Source: Campylobacteraceae bacterium (GTDB lineage: Bacteria; Campylobacterota; Campylobacteria; Campylobacterales; Sulfurovaceae). From it: a stretch of 15,672 bases of DNA. Positions within the stretch are counted from its first letter, which is position 1; every line of letters begins with the position of its first letter. Location of the stretch: NCBI GenBank assembly GCA_026986355.1, contig JALSOO010000048.1, forward strand, positions 1 through 15,672. The letters are read 5' to 3'. A program made the translations under genes and the position numbers. The notes beneath the pieces were generated by a model that searched no databases, had not been told where the DNA came from, and saw only the letters and a program-made list of their open reading frames with translations. Shown here piece by piece: positions 1-8,266 of the stretch.

Positions 1-935
1 ATACAGGTGTTTCTCAAAAGAAATCAGCACCAAAAGCATCAACAGCTATTTTTGCAGAGACATTGGTAGAGTTAGCAGACAACGATGAAAAAGTAGTAGG
101 AGTAACTGCTGCTATGCCTAGTGGTACAGGTATGAGTATGGCGATGGAAAAATACCCCAACCGTTTTTGGGACGTTGCTATCGCAGAGCAACATGCAGTA
201 ACCTCTATGGGTGCTTTAGCAAAAGAGGGGTTTAAACCCTTTTGTGCTATCTACTCTACCTTTTTACAAAGAGGATATGACCAACTTATACATGATATTT
301 GTCTAATGAATTTAGGTGTTGCTTTTGCTATTGATAGAGCTGGAATTGTAGGAGAAGATGGAGAGACTCATCAAGGAGTATTTGATATATCTTATCTAAG
401 AGCTATACCAAATATGACTATCTTTGCTCCCTCATCAAATAGTAGTATGAAAAAGGCAATGGAGTTTGCAAAAGATTTTCCAACTCCATGTGCCTTTCGA
501 TACCCACGAGGAGCATTCACCTCACAAAATAGTAACACAACTCCATTTGAATTAGGAAAATCTAAAATCCTTAAAGAGGGTAGAGAGATACTATTTATTG
601 GTTATGGTAATGGTGTAGGAAGAGCCGAAGAGGTAGCAAAACTAATAGAAGAGACTCCAACTATTTTGGATTTACGTTTTGTAAAACCTTTAGATAGCAA
701 TAGATTAAAAGAGTTGGCACAAACACATAAAAAATGGTATATCTTTTCAGATTCAGCCAAGATGGGTGGAGTTGGTTCTGCACTATTAGAGTTTTTAAAT
801 AATGAGAAGATTAGAGATATTGACCTAATAACATTTGAGTATGAAGATAGTTTTATAACTCATGGCAATACAAAATTGGTAGAAGAGTCTTTAGGAGTTT
901 TACCTGAGCAATTAGCAAAGAGAATAAGTAGGTAA
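1..935 (+). CDS. dxs: 1-deoxy-D-xylulose-5-phosphate synthase, C-terminal half (partial at window start)
   Basis: Thiamine-diphosphate enzyme that condenses pyruvate and glyceraldehyde 3-phosphate to DXP, the first step of the MEP isoprenoid pathway and a precursor for thiamine and pyridoxal. The frame is open from the first full codon at position 3, so the ATT/TTG-like codons near 60 are internal and the true start lies upstream. About 310 of the roughly 610-630 residues usual for the family are present. They cover the central pyrimidine-binding transketolase domain, with the catalytic-Glu motif AEQHA (Glu codon 186-188) followed by DRAGIVGEDGETHQG, and the C-terminal transketolase domain. 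The TAA stop at 933-935 is seven bases before metK, so the two are probably co-transcribed. No frameshift is visible. Confidence 0.96.
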   Translation, partial: TGVSQKKSAPKASTAIFAETLVELADNDEKVVGVTAAMPSGTGMSMAMEKYPNRFWDVAIAEQHAVTSMGALAKEGFKPFCAIYSTFLQRGYDQLIHDICLMNLGVAFAIDRAGIVGEDGETHQGVFDISYLRAIPNMTIFAPSSNSSMKKAMEFAKDFPTPCAFRYPRGAFTSQNSNTTPFELGKSKILKEGREILFIGYGNGVGRAEEVAKLIEETPTILDLRFVKPLDSNRLKELAQTHKKWYIFSDSAKMGGVGSALLEFLNNEKIRDIDLITFEYEDSFITHGNTKLVEESLGVLPEQLAKRISR

Positions 936-942
936 GTAATTT

Positions 943-2103
943 ATGTCAAAAGAGTATATTTTTACAAGTGAATCGGTAACAGAGGGTCACCCAGATAAGA
1001 TGGCAGACCAAATATCTGATGCAATTTTAGATTATATCATAGAGAGAGACCCATATGCTAGAGTAGCATGTGAGACATTAGTAAGTAATGGTTTTTGTAT
1101 TATTACAGGAGAGTTAAAGACGGAAATTTATGCTCCAATGCAAGAGATAGCTCGTGAGGTAATACGTGAGATAGGCTACACCAATTCAGCATTTGGATTT
1201 GATTATCGTTCAGCTGGAGTACTCAATGGAATTGGAGAGCAGAGTTCAGATATAAACCAAGGGGTAGACCAAGCATCAGGAGAGCTTGGTGCAGGAGACC
1301 AAGGTATAATGTTTGGATATGCCTGTAATGAGACACCTGAACTTATGCCTCTACCTATTCTATTGGCTCATAAAATAACAGCTAAACTAGCACAAGTGCG
1401 TAAAAATGGAACAGTACCCTTTTTGCGTCCAGATGGAAAAGCTCAAGTTAGTGTAAGATACAGAGATGGTATACCTATTGCTATTGATACTATTGTAGTT
1501 TCGACTCAACACGATGACAATATCACTCAAGAGCTATTAAAAGAGGCAATTATCTTGGAAGTTTTAGAAGATGTTATACCCAAAGAGCTACTAACAGATG
1601 ATATTACATACCATATAAATCCAACTGGTCGATTTGTAATTGGTGGACCACAAGGAGATGCAGGATTGACAGGTAGAAAGATAATTGTCGATACCTATGG
1701 TGGAAGCTGTCCACATGGTGGTGGAGCATTTTCAGGCAAAGACCCTACAAAAGTTGACCGTTCAGGTGCATATATGGCACGATATATCGCTAAAAATATG
1801 GTCAAAGCAGGTGTAGCAGAGCGTATAACGATACAGCTATCATATGCTATTGGAGTAGTTGAGCCAATATCAATTATGGTTGATACGCATGGAACAAGTA
1901 ATATAGAAGAGACAATAATAGAAAAGTCAATAAACAAAATTTTTGATTTAACTCCAGCAGGAATTATTAAAGAGCTTAATCTTCTTAGACCTATATATAA
2001 GAAAACAGCCTCTTATGGACATTTTGGAAGAGAAGAGAGAGAGTTTACTTGGGAAGCAGTTAATCGTGTAGAGGAGATAAAACGATACTTATCGTTACAA
2101 TAA
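943..2103 (+). CDS. metK: S-adenosylmethionine synthase
   Basis: Makes S-adenosylmethionine from ATP and methionine in the cytoplasm. At 386 residues it is the usual family length (E. coli about 384). Visible signatures are the N-terminal ATP site TEGHPDK with catalytic His16, GAGDQG at 116-121, and the phosphate loop GGGAFSGKD at 259-267 followed by KVDRSGAY. The ATG at 943 gives the standard MetK N-terminus. The ribosome-binding site is weak (AGG within dxs codons at about 929-932), which fits coupling to the upstream stop. The following 77 bases hold an A-run and the ferredoxin promoter. No SAM riboswitch-like structure was seen. Confidence 0.98.
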   Translation: MSKEYIFTSESVTEGHPDKMADQISDAILDYIIERDPYARVACETLVSNGFCIITGELKTEIYAPMQEIAREVIREIGYTNSAFGFDYRSAGVLNGIGEQSSDINQGVDQASGELGAGDQGIMFGYACNETPELMPLPILLAHKITAKLAQVRKNGTVPFLRPDGKAQVSVRYRDGIPIAIDTIVVSTQHDDNITQELLKEAIILEVLEDVIPKELLTDDITYHINPTGRFVIGGPQGDAGLTGRKIIVDTYGGSCPHGGGAFSGKDPTKVDRSGAYMARYIAKNMVKAGVAERITIQLSYAIGVVEPISIMVDTHGTSNIEETIIEKSINKIFDLTPAGIIKELNLLRPIYKKTASYGHFGREEREFTWEAVNRVEEIKRYLSLQ

Positions 2104-2149
2104 AAAAAAATATTTACGATTATTAAAGGATTATTTAACCTACTTTTGA

Positions 2150-2155
2150 TATAGT
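2150..2155 (+). promoter_or_regulatory. Candidate -10 box for the ferredoxin gene
   Basis: TATAGT within TTTTGATATAGTTT, 25 bases before the ferredoxin ATG. The TTTTGA just ahead of it and the absence of a clear -35 resemble sigma-70 promoters of Campylobacterota. A ribosome-binding site (AAGGAA) follows at about 2170-2175. Confidence 0.5.
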
Positions 2156-2180
2156 TTGTAAACCAAAATAAGGAATTGAA

Positions 2181-2456
2181 ATGGCAGTAAAAATTTTAGA
2201 TGTTTGTATTAACTGTGCAGCTTGTATCGACGAATGTCCTACAGAAGCAATCGTAGATGAGGATGATAACCCAACAGGAGAAGAGATTTACTACGTATAC
2301 GAAGATAAATGTGTTGAGTGTGTAGGTCACTTTGATGCTCCAGCATGTGCTGAAGCTTGTCCAACTGAAGATTGTATCGTTTGGGACGAACCAAAAGATG
2401 GTTTGACTATGCGTGAAGATAGAGGAACTCCAGGAGAAGCTGTAGTTGAAGATTAA
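2181..2456 (+). CDS. 2[4Fe-4S] ferredoxin, Alvin/YfhL type
   Basis: Small cytoplasmic electron carrier of 91 residues with two cubane-cluster motifs. The first is C9-x2-C12-x2-C15-x3-C19-P. The second has the wider spacing C44-x2-C47-x8-C56-x3-C60-P, with a further Cys65. The eight-residue insertion between the second and third ligands, plus an acidic C-terminal extension, is the hallmark of the Allochromatium vinosum/YfhL ferredoxin class. These have unusually low reduction potential. The redox partner cannot be read from the context, because metK upstream and ndk downstream are unrelated and the gene seems to be its own unit between a -10 box and a hairpin. The start has a good AAGGAA ribosome-binding site. 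Confidence 0.93.
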   Translation: MAVKILDVCINCAACIDECPTEAIVDEDDNPTGEEIYYVYEDKCVECVGHFDAPACAEACPTEDCIVWDEPKDGLTMREDRGTPGEAVVED

Positions 2457-2471
2457 TCTTTAACCTTTTTG

Positions 2472-2497
2472 CAAAGTATGAGCCTATTCATACTTTG
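2472..2497 (+). repeat. Perfect 10-bp inverted repeat (hairpin) after the ferredoxin gene
   Basis: CAAAGTATGA, loop GCCTAT, TCATACTTTG. It starts 15 bases after the ferredoxin stop and would fold as a 10-bp stem in RNA. It could act as a terminator or 3'-end stabiliser, although no T-run follows immediately; a pyrimidine-rich stretch comes about 10 bases later (CTCCTCTTTT). In the opposite orientation the stem would be followed by an A/T tract. Confidence 0.6.
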
Positions 2498-2547
2498 TAC
2501 CACTCCTCTTTTCCCCCTAATTTTTATCTTTTTTAATATTTTTCTGA

Positions 2548-2553
2548 TATAAT
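2548..2553 (+). promoter_or_regulatory. Candidate -10 box for ndk
   Basis: A perfect TATAAT in TTTTTCTGATATAATTCC, with T-rich sequence upstream and no clear -35. It would give a leader of about 55 bases ahead of the GTG start at 2615. ndk and possibly the yceD-rpmF-plsX-fabH genes could be read from it. Confidence 0.65.
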
Positions 2554-2614
2554 TCCACTTCAAAATAGTTTAGTAGTGACTTTAAAAAAATCACTAAGTT
2601 TATGGAGCAAAATA

Positions 2615-3028
2615 GTGGAACAAACATTATCAATTATCAAACCAGATGCAGTAGCTAAAAATGTAGTAGGTCAAATCCTTTCTAGATTTGAAAATGCTGG
2701 TCTTAGAATAGCAGCAACAAAAAAGATTCAATTATCAAAAGCAGATGCCCAAGCATTTTATGCTATTCATGCAGAGCGTCCTTTCTTTAATGACCTTGTA
2801 GAGTTTATGATTTCTGGACCAGTTGTAGTGACTGTATTAGAAGGCGAAAATGCAATGCAAACCAACAGAGACCTAATGGGTGCTACAAACCCAGCAGAGG
2901 CAGAAGCTGGTACAATCAGAGCTGATTTTGCCGAGAGTATTGATGCTAATGCTGTTCACGGTTCTGACTCTGTAGAGAATGCAGTTAATGAGATTAACTT
3001 CTTCTTTGCACAAAGAGAGATTGTATAA
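2615..3028 (+). CDS. ndk: Nucleoside diphosphate kinase
   Basis: Transfers the gamma-phosphate of NTPs to NDPs through a phospho-histidine. A GTG start at 2615 gives 137 residues beginning MEQTLSIIKPDAV, the usual Ndk length and N-terminus, and is preceded by GGAG at 2604-2607. The frame also opens at a GTG at 2576, but the 13 extra residues have no family counterpart and fall in the leader. Lys9 and the active-site motif NAVHGSDS with phospho-acceptor His115 are present, as is the TNPAEAEAGTIR nucleotide-binding loop. The stop is 13 bases before the next GTG start, so co-transcription with the YceD gene is likely. Confidence 0.97.
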   Translation: MEQTLSIIKPDAVAKNVVGQILSRFENAGLRIAATKKIQLSKADAQAFYAIHAERPFFNDLVEFMISGPVVVTVLEGENAMQTNRDLMGATNPAEAEAGTIRADFAESIDANAVHGSDSVENAVNEINFFFAQREIV

Positions 3029-3041
3029 AAGTTATTAAACT

Positions 3042-3416
3042 GTGAAAATAGTTTACGATAAAATTGGTCAAAGCGAAAAGCCTTTTGAGCTAACCGTTGA
3101 TGGTGTCTCACTAAAGGGTACTTTGGCAAAAAGTGGTTATCATCGACTCCGATTAGAGGGAGACCTAGATGGTCAAGTAGAACTCCTATGTGACCGATGT
3201 GGAGATGTGTATCAGTACGATATGAAATATCCTCTTAATTTAACTTTAAGTGATGAAGTCATAGAGAGTAAAGATGATTTAGATATAATCGAATTTCTTG
3301 ATGGAGTAGTTGACCTTGAATTTATTGTTCAAAGTGAAATAGGCTCCGTTCAGAGTGAATATCACTACTGTAAAAAGTGTGAAAACAGTGAAGAAGAGTT
3401 CGAAAAAGAATTTTAA
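3042..3416 (+). CDS. YceD/DUF177 family protein
   Basis: 124-residue cytoplasmic protein of the YceD (DUF177) family. In many bacteria it lies immediately before rpmF, and it is thought to act in 23S rRNA or large-subunit biogenesis. Two CxxC pairs are visible (C50-x2-C53 in LLCDRCG and C110-x2-C113 near the end) and could together bind zinc. The middle is acidic (ESKDDLDIIEFLDG), and the C-terminus is Glu-rich. The start is GTG at 3042, giving MKIVYDKIGQ; there is no strong ribosome-binding site. It sits 15 bases before rpmF, the conserved arrangement that supports the family call. Confidence 0.85.
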   Translation: MKIVYDKIGQSEKPFELTVDGVSLKGTLAKSGYHRLRLEGDLDGQVELLCDRCGDVYQYDMKYPLNLTLSDEVIESKDDLDIIEFLDGVVDLEFIVQSEIGSVQSEYHYCKKCENSEEEFEKEF

Positions 3417-3431
3417 AACTAAGGATTAAAA

Positions 3432-3593
3432 ATGGCAGTACCTAAGAGACGAGTATCAAAAACAAGATCAGCAAAAAGAAGAACACACTATAAATTAACA
3501 TTACCAAGACCAGTAAAAGATGAAGATGGAACATGGAGAATGCCACACCATATGAATATGACTACTGGCGAATATAATACAACCAAAGCCTAA
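3432..3593 (+). CDS. rpmF: 50S ribosomal protein L32 (bL32)
   Basis: Short gene of 53 codons plus stop, starting ATG at 3432 after an AAGGA ribosome-binding site (about 3420-3425). The product begins MAVPKRRVSKTRSAKRRTHY, the standard L32 N-terminus, followed by KLTLPRPVKDEDG and a short variable tail. It has no cysteines, so it is the zinc-independent form and lacks the C-terminal zinc ribbon found in many other bacteria; the Campylobacter protein is the same in this respect. It sits between yceD and plsX, as is usual. Confidence 0.96.
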   Translation: MAVPKRRVSKTRSAKRRTHYKLTLPRPVKDEDGTWRMPHHMNMTTGEYNTTKA

Positions 3594-3608
3594 TTAAGTA
3601 GTGCTTAG

Positions 3609-4604
3609 ATGATTAGAATTGCTATTGATGCAATGGGTGGGGACTTTGGTCCCGAACCTATTATAGATGGTGTAATTCAGGCACTTGATGAAAAAAGATT
3701 TCTTCCTATTCTTGTAGGAGACCGTGAACAAATTATCTCATTCCTCCCCCAATATTATCTTGATAAAGTAGAGATTATAGAGTCTTCTGATGTTATATCT
3801 ATGTCCGACAAAGCAACACAAGCTTTAAAAAGAAAAGAGTCCTCTATCTATAAAGCTGTGGAGTTAGTAAGGGAGGAGAAAGCAGATGGTGTCGTATCAG
3901 CAGGACACTCTGGTGCAACCATGACTTTGGCTACCTTACGTATAGGAAGACTACCTCATATCTCTAAACCTGCATTGGCTACCATTATGCCAAATAAATC
4001 TATAAGTGCAAAAACATTACTACTTGATGTCGGTGCAGTAACTGATTGTACTGCTAAAAACCTCTATGAATTTGCCATTATGGGTGAAGTATATGCTCAA
4101 AAACTATTAGGTTTACGTCACCCATCTGTGGGACTACTATCTAATGGAGAAGAAGATAGCAAAGGAAATGCTCTGACAAAAGAGGCGTTTAAGCTCATGA
4201 GTGATGTTCCTGGGTTCAAAGGTAATGTAGAGGGTTCAGATATTTTTAATGGTTCAGTAGATGTGGTTGTCTGTGATGGATATACAGGAAATATTGTTCT
4301 AAAAGCGAGTGAAGGTGTTGTATCTACGGTTTTTGATTTGATGAAAACTCAAATTCGTAAATCAATCCCTGCCAAGATTGGAGCTTTTATGATGAAGAAA
4401 AAAGTATTCAAAAAGCTCAAAGAGAAGGTAGATTATGCCGAATATGGTGGAGCCCCTTTACTTGGAGTAAAAGGTTGTGCTATTATATCACATGGCAAAA
4501 GTAATGCAAAAGCAATTAAAAATGCTATTTTTCAAGCTATAAACTATAATGACTCTAAAGTAAATCAAGCCATAGAAGAGTTACTCAAAAAAAACAACGG
4601 ATAA
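3609..4604 (+). CDS. plsX: Phosphate acyltransferase PlsX
   Basis: Converts acyl-ACP and phosphate to acyl-phosphate, the acyl donor for PlsY in the first step of phospholipid synthesis; a peripheral inner-membrane enzyme. It is 331 residues, a normal length. Family signatures are the N-terminal IAIDAMGGDFGPEP, GVVSAGHSGATM in the middle and VVCDGYTGNIVLK toward the C-terminus, with YGGAPLLGVKG near the end. The ATG at 3609 gives the canonical N-terminus; its ribosome-binding site is poor (AAGTAGTG), suggesting coupling to rpmF 15 bases upstream. fabH follows after eight bases, the conserved pair. Confidence 0.97.
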   Translation: MIRIAIDAMGGDFGPEPIIDGVIQALDEKRFLPILVGDREQIISFLPQYYLDKVEIIESSDVISMSDKATQALKRKESSIYKAVELVREEKADGVVSAGHSGATMTLATLRIGRLPHISKPALATIMPNKSISAKTLLLDVGAVTDCTAKNLYEFAIMGEVYAQKLLGLRHPSVGLLSNGEEDSKGNALTKEAFKLMSDVPGFKGNVEGSDIFNGSVDVVVCDGYTGNIVLKASEGVVSTVFDLMKTQIRKSIPAKIGAFMMKKKVFKKLKEKVDYAEYGGAPLLGVKGCAIISHGKSNAKAIKNAIFQAINYNDSKVNQAIEELLKKNNG

Positions 4605-4612
4605 GGTAAATA

Positions 4613-5605
4613 ATGTACGCAAGATTTCATTCCATTGGAGCTTATGTTCCTTCAAAAATATTAAGTAATGCAGACTTAGAGAAGATGGTTGACACGAGTG
4701 ATGAATGGATTTTAAAACGTACGGGAATATCCGAGAGACGTATAGCTAAAAGAGATGAATACACCAGTGATATGGCTACAAAAGCCTCTAAACTTGCTAT
4801 AGAACGTGCAGGATTAGAAGTTTCTGATATTGATTTAGTCGTTTGTGCTACAGTAACTCCTGACTATTTTAATATGCCTGCGACTTCATGTATTGTCTCT
4901 GATAAATTGGGGATAAAAAATGTTCAAGCATTTGATATTTCAGCAGCATGTTCTGGTTTTGTATATGCACTATCTATTGCCAAGGCTTTTATTGAATCGG
5001 GTATGAAAAAACATGTTCTTATTATCGGTGCAGAGAAGTTCTCTTCTATTGTAGATTATACAGACCGAAGTACATGTATCCTTTTTGGAGATGGTGCAGG
5101 TTCTGCTGTGATTTCAGCTACCGAGGATAAGAGTGAAGCATTTATTGATGTTCATGCTAGTGCAGATGGGTCATACTCTGATTTCCTAGTCACTCCAGCC
5201 CCAGGTTGTGTCAATCCTGTATCTCAACAAGTTATAGAACAGGGTCTAAACTTTGTTCAGATGAAAGGTAATGAGACCTTTAAACTAGCTGTTAAGACAT
5301 TAACCAAAGATGTAAAACATATCCTTTTAAAAAATGGTATAAAAGCAGAAGATATTCCACACTTTATACCACATCAAGCCAATTATAGAATCATAAAAGC
5401 AGTAGGAGACTCTCTCAAGATGAAAGAGGAGCAAGTCGTACTAACCGTTGGAAAATATGGAAATACATCAGCAGCCTCTATCCCTATGGCAATTAATGAT
5501 ATTTATGAATCGGGTCGTCTAAAAAAAGGAGATTTAATGCTTCTTGATACGTTTGGTGGTGGATTGACTTGGGCTAGTGCCTTGATGCCTTTTGCAGGGG
5601 AATAA
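4613..5605 (+). CDS. fabH: 3-oxoacyl-ACP synthase III (KAS III)
   Basis: Starts fatty-acid synthesis by condensing acetyl-CoA with malonyl-ACP. The 330 residues carry the complete catalytic triad: Cys113 in DISAACSGF, His254 in IPHQAN and Asn284 in YGNTSAASIP. The N-terminal TSDEWILKRTGISERR motif for CoA binding and the C-terminal GGGLTWAS are also intact. The ATG at 4613 is preceded by AAGG (4602-4607) overlapping the plsX stop. It is the last gene of the + strand block. Its stop lies five bases from the stop of the convergent permease gene. Confidence 0.97.
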   Translation: MYARFHSIGAYVPSKILSNADLEKMVDTSDEWILKRTGISERRIAKRDEYTSDMATKASKLAIERAGLEVSDIDLVVCATVTPDYFNMPATSCIVSDKLGIKNVQAFDISAACSGFVYALSIAKAFIESGMKKHVLIIGAEKFSSIVDYTDRSTCILFGDGAGSAVISATEDKSEAFIDVHASADGSYSDFLVTPAPGCVNPVSQQVIEQGLNFVQMKGNETFKLAVKTLTKDVKHILLKNGIKAEDIPHFIPHQANYRIIKAVGDSLKMKEEQVVLTVGKYGNTSAASIPMAINDIYESGRLKKGDLMLLDTFGGGLTWASALMPFAGE

Positions 5606-5609
5606 ATAG

Positions 5610-6662
5610 TTAAAGATTGCTACTTTTTTTAAAAAATAGCCAAATAGAGTAACTCCATAATAGAACAATAGGTAAAATAGTAGCTATCTCTGGTGCTACT
5701 GTTCCATTTGCACCAATACCTTGAAGTGCAAATAGAATTCCCCATACAAATAGTGTCCCTCCTAATGCTTTGGTTGTCGTTGTCGCCATATTCATATAAC
5801 GAGAGTAATAGGGGAAATTAAATATTAAAATAATTATAAGAGCTATAGCAAATAGAGGTGTTACTATTGTACTATAAATTTTGGCACGTAATGCCTCTGT
5901 AGAGAGACCTTGACTATCAAGCAGTTTTTTCGCCTTTATACTTTGATATAGAGTCAACTCTTTACCATCATATATAGATTTTAAAATTTTGGGTTCATAA
6001 CCTTTTAGAGTCTCCAATCTATCTAAATGTTCGACTTTTAGATACTCTTTATTATCTCTAAAGATTTTTGATTTTTTTATCACATCATAGGCTATCCATC
6101 TATCTATATTAAACTTTGCCTCTTTTGCTGTTAACGTTTCAAAAACCTTACTCTTTTTCATTTTAAATATAGTTAAATTTTTCAATTTACGCTCTTGTGG
6201 TAGAAGAGTACCTATATATACAAAGCTACTATTGTATTTAAAAAATAAATCTTCTGTTTTACTCATAGCAAAATGGTGTTTTTTAACCATATTTGCCCTG
6301 TCATTTGCCACAGCAAAAGAGGTAAAATTTAAAGCAACAAAAAGAGTATAAAAAAATAGAGCAATAACTAAAAAAGGTTTCAGAAAATCTTTACGTGTAA
6401 ATCCCAAAGCATAAAAAGAGGCTACTCTATTTTGTTTGATAAAAGATATTTTAGTCCAAATAGCACCTAAAATAATAGCCAAAGGATAGAGAAGATTCAA
6501 AGACTCTTGCCATTTAGAAAAAGCATAAAGAACCTTGATATTAAAAGAGCCTAAAGAGGAGGCATTCATAAGAAAATCTAAACCCGTAAAGAGTCCTGTC
6601 AATCCCATCAAAATAATAAGCATATTTTTTAGATAATGATAAGCTACATATCTAAAAAACAT
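5610..6662 (-). CDS. LptF/LptG (YjgP/YjgQ) family permease
   Basis: 350-residue inner-membrane protein of the family whose E. coli members pair with the ATPase LptB to extract lipopolysaccharide from the membrane. Three helices are visible at the N-terminus (about 12-30, 53-75 and 95-115). A soluble periplasmic region of about 140 residues (120-255) follows, then three C-terminal helices (about 260-283, 297-316 and 323-344). This 3+3 layout with a large periplasmic insert is the family pattern. The gene starts three bases after pth, and the rplY-pth-permease order matches Campylobacter. I do not choose between LptF and LptG, since only one member is in the window. Confidence 0.88.
   Translation of the reverse strand: MFFRYVAYHYLKNMLIILMGLTGLFTGLDFLMNASSLGSFNIKVLYAFSKWQESLNLLYPLAIILGAIWTKISFIKQNRVASFYALGFTRKDFLKPFLVIALFFYTLFVALNFTSFAVANDRANMVKKHHFAMSKTEDLFFKYNSSFVYIGTLLPQERKLKNLTIFKMKKSKVFETLTAKEAKFNIDRWIAYDVIKKSKIFRDNKEYLKVEHLDRLETLKGYEPKILKSIYDGKELTLYQSIKAKKLLDSQGLSTEALRAKIYSTIVTPLFAIALIIILIFNFPYYSRYMNMATTTTKALGGTLFVWGILFALQGIGANGTVAPEIATILPIVLLWSYSIWLFFKKSSNL
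5619..5640. repeat. Bulged inverted repeat at the fabH/permease convergence
   Basis: GCTA-C-TTTTTTT / AAAAAA-TAGC: a stem of GCTA with TAGC and six T:A pairs, with one bulged C. It lies just inside the 3' end of the permease gene and 14 bases past the fabH stop. It may help end transcription from either side, but the stem is AT-rich and weak. Confidence 0.35.
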
Positions 6663-6665
6663 CTA

Positions 6666-7229
6666 CTAAACCTCAAAGGATTTAAGTGAGTATCGTGATT
6701 TTACCTCATCTAATGTTTTTCTCTGTAACTCTTTGATAGCTCTAGCTGTATGTTCTATCCAAGGAGTTAATATTTTATTTTCTATATCTAAAAAATTACC
6801 TAAAACATAATCTACTACTTGTGATTTATGCTCTGGTTTACCTACTCCCATTCGCACACGATTATACTCTTTGCCAATCATAGAATCAATAGAACGTAAT
6901 CCATTATGCCCACCATGACTACCACCATTTTTAAAACGCAATGCAGAAAATGGCAAATCTATATCATCATGAATAACAACAATATCTTCTAACTCTATTT
7001 TATAGAAGTTTTTTACAATTTGTACGGAGTTACCAGATAGATTCATAAATGTAGTTGGTTTGAGAAAAAGTATGTTAGAAGTTTTATAAAGTTTACCCTG
7101 AAAAGAGTTTTTGGAGACATCTCTAGCCCCAAAGTCATAGATAAGCTCATCTATGACCTTAAAACCGATATTATGTCGTGTATTTTCGTATTGTTTTCCT
7201 GGATTACCCAGTCCTACGATTAACAACAT
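6666..7229 (-). CDS. pth: Peptidyl-tRNA hydrolase
   Basis: Hydrolyses peptidyl-tRNA released from stalled ribosomes and recycles the tRNA. The 187 residues are of usual length and begin MLLIVGLGNPGKQYENTRHN, which holds the conserved Asn9 and catalytic His19. FMNLSGNSV, the HDDID motif (87-91), and GGSHGGHNGL (Asn109) complete the active site. The ATG at 7229 lies six bases after the rplY stop, and the permease gene follows after three bases, so the three genes look like one operon. Confidence 0.97.
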   Translation of the reverse strand: MLLIVGLGNPGKQYENTRHNIGFKVIDELIYDFGARDVSKNSFQGKLYKTSNILFLKPTTFMNLSGNSVQIVKNFYKIELEDIVVIHDDIDLPFSALRFKNGGSHGGHNGLRSIDSMIGKEYNRVRMGVGKPEHKSQVVDYVLGNFLDIENKILTPWIEHTARAIKELQRKTLDEVKSRYSLKSFEV

Positions 7230-7235
7230 AGTATA

Positions 7236-7772
7236 TTATTTAGCTTTTATTACACCAACAACAGCCACATCTGCTCTGTCCATTAGTCTACAATTTGCAG
7301 GTGTTTCTATATCTCTTACAAGAATAGAGTCATCTCTATCAAGTGCTGTTACATCAAGAGTGAAGTTATTAGGAACATCTTCAATCGCTCCTCTAACTTT
7401 CATTCTTTTCTTTTGAATCTGCAATACACCTTTGTTTTTTAAACCTTTTGGAGTACCTGTTGTATATACAGGAACAAGATAGTTTGTCACTTGACCTGGT
7501 ACGGCTACTCTCAAATCAACATGGACAACATCTCCATGAACTGGGTGTAGTTGATACTCTTGGATAACAACTTTTAGCTCTTTTCCATCTACAGTTAATC
7601 CAAGTGTTAACTCTTCTTTTCTTCTTACAGCTTTCATAAAATCACCTCTTTTAAATGCTGCTTGAATATTCTCTACACCATTTGCATAGATGTTAGCTGT
7701 TAGATAACCATCTCTTCTTAGCTTCTTTGCAGAAGCTGTTCCGATACTCTCTCTAGTAATACCTTCTAACAT
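7236..7772 (-). CDS. rplY: 50S ribosomal protein L25, CTC/TL5 long form
   Basis: 5S rRNA-binding large-subunit protein. At 178 residues it is the two-domain form: an N-terminal L25 domain (about 1-90) beginning MLEGITRESIGTASAKKLRR, and a C-terminal beta domain (about 95-178) containing PVYTTGTPKGLKNKGVLQ and PNNFTLDVTALD. The short E. coli-type protein lacks the second domain. The start has an AAGGAC ribosome-binding site about six bases upstream and a perfect TATAAT about 30 bases upstream. It is the first gene of the rplY-pth-permease unit. Confidence 0.96.
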   Translation of the reverse strand: MLEGITRESIGTASAKKLRRDGYLTANIYANGVENIQAAFKRGDFMKAVRRKEELTLGLTVDGKELKVVIQEYQLHPVHGDVVHVDLRVAVPGQVTNYLVPVYTTGTPKGLKNKGVLQIQKKRMKVRGAIEDVPNNFTLDVTALDRDDSILVRDIETPANCRLMDRADVAVVGVIKAK

Positions 7773-7803
7773 GTTTGTCCTTAATAATTAAAATTAGATG
7801 CGA

Positions 7804-7809
7804 ATTATA
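7804..7809 (-). promoter_or_regulatory. Candidate -10 box for rplY-pth-permease
   Basis: Reverse-strand TATAAT in AGAGAGTATAATTCGC, 31 bases before the rplY ATG, in the 55-base gap after the coiled-coil gene. No clear -35 is seen. Confidence 0.65.
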
Positions 7810-7827
7810 CTCTCTTATAATTAAGGT

Positions 7828-8262
7828 TTAATGATTTTTCACTCTTGATTGCTCTCTTCTTTTGTAATTATCTAACTCTTTTTCTAATTTTGTAATCTTT
7901 TTTTGGTACTCCAAAAGTTGTTTTTCTATATAAGAGAATTGGTCTTTAGTCATAATCAACTCTTCTATAGTTCCCTTTTTCATTAGATTTTTATACTCAT
8001 TTTCTAAAAGCATGATTTTTTTATCTCTCTGCTTAATCATCTCTTCAGCTTTTATCAAAACGCTCTCGAAATCTTTTATCTCTTTTGCTTTCTCTTCTTG
8101 ATTATAATGAATCTCTTTTAACTTGCTAATAGCATTTTCACTTATTAATAATACATTATTAAGTCTATCTATCTCTTTTAGATATTTTTTTTCTATTATA
8201 GTGTTGGAGACTACCCAACCAATAATAAAACTCAAAACTGAAACTATCAATATAGTACTCAT
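7828..8262 (-). CDS. Unrecognised membrane-anchored coiled-coil protein
   Basis: I do not recognise this 144-residue protein. It begins with one hydrophobic helix (about 3-20, ILIVSVLSFIIGWVVSN), which has too few N-terminal charges to fix the topology confidently. The rest (about 22-140) is almost entirely Lys/Glu-rich heptad sequence predicted to form a long coiled coil, with no cysteines and no catalytic motif. It sits 63 bases downstream of the PilT-like gene on the same strand, with a GGGG ribosome-binding site. A TATAAT promoter is possible in that gap. Coiled-coil proteins like this serve as scaffolds, but nothing here shows for what. The clean reading frame and ribosome-binding site support a real gene. 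Confidence 0.72.
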   Translation of the reverse strand: MSTILIVSVLSFIIGWVVSNTIIEKKYLKEIDRLNNVLLISENAISKLKEIHYNQEEKAKEIKDFESVLIKAEEMIKQRDKKIMLLENEYKNLMKKGTIEELIMTKDQFSYIEKQLLEYQKKITKLEKELDNYKRREQSRVKNH

Positions 8263-8266
8263 ATTT

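Noticed and set aside
2576..2614. Longer ndk starting at GTG 2576
   Set aside because: The 13 extra residues have no counterpart in Ndk, whereas GTG 2615 has GGAG upstream and gives the exact 137-residue family length.
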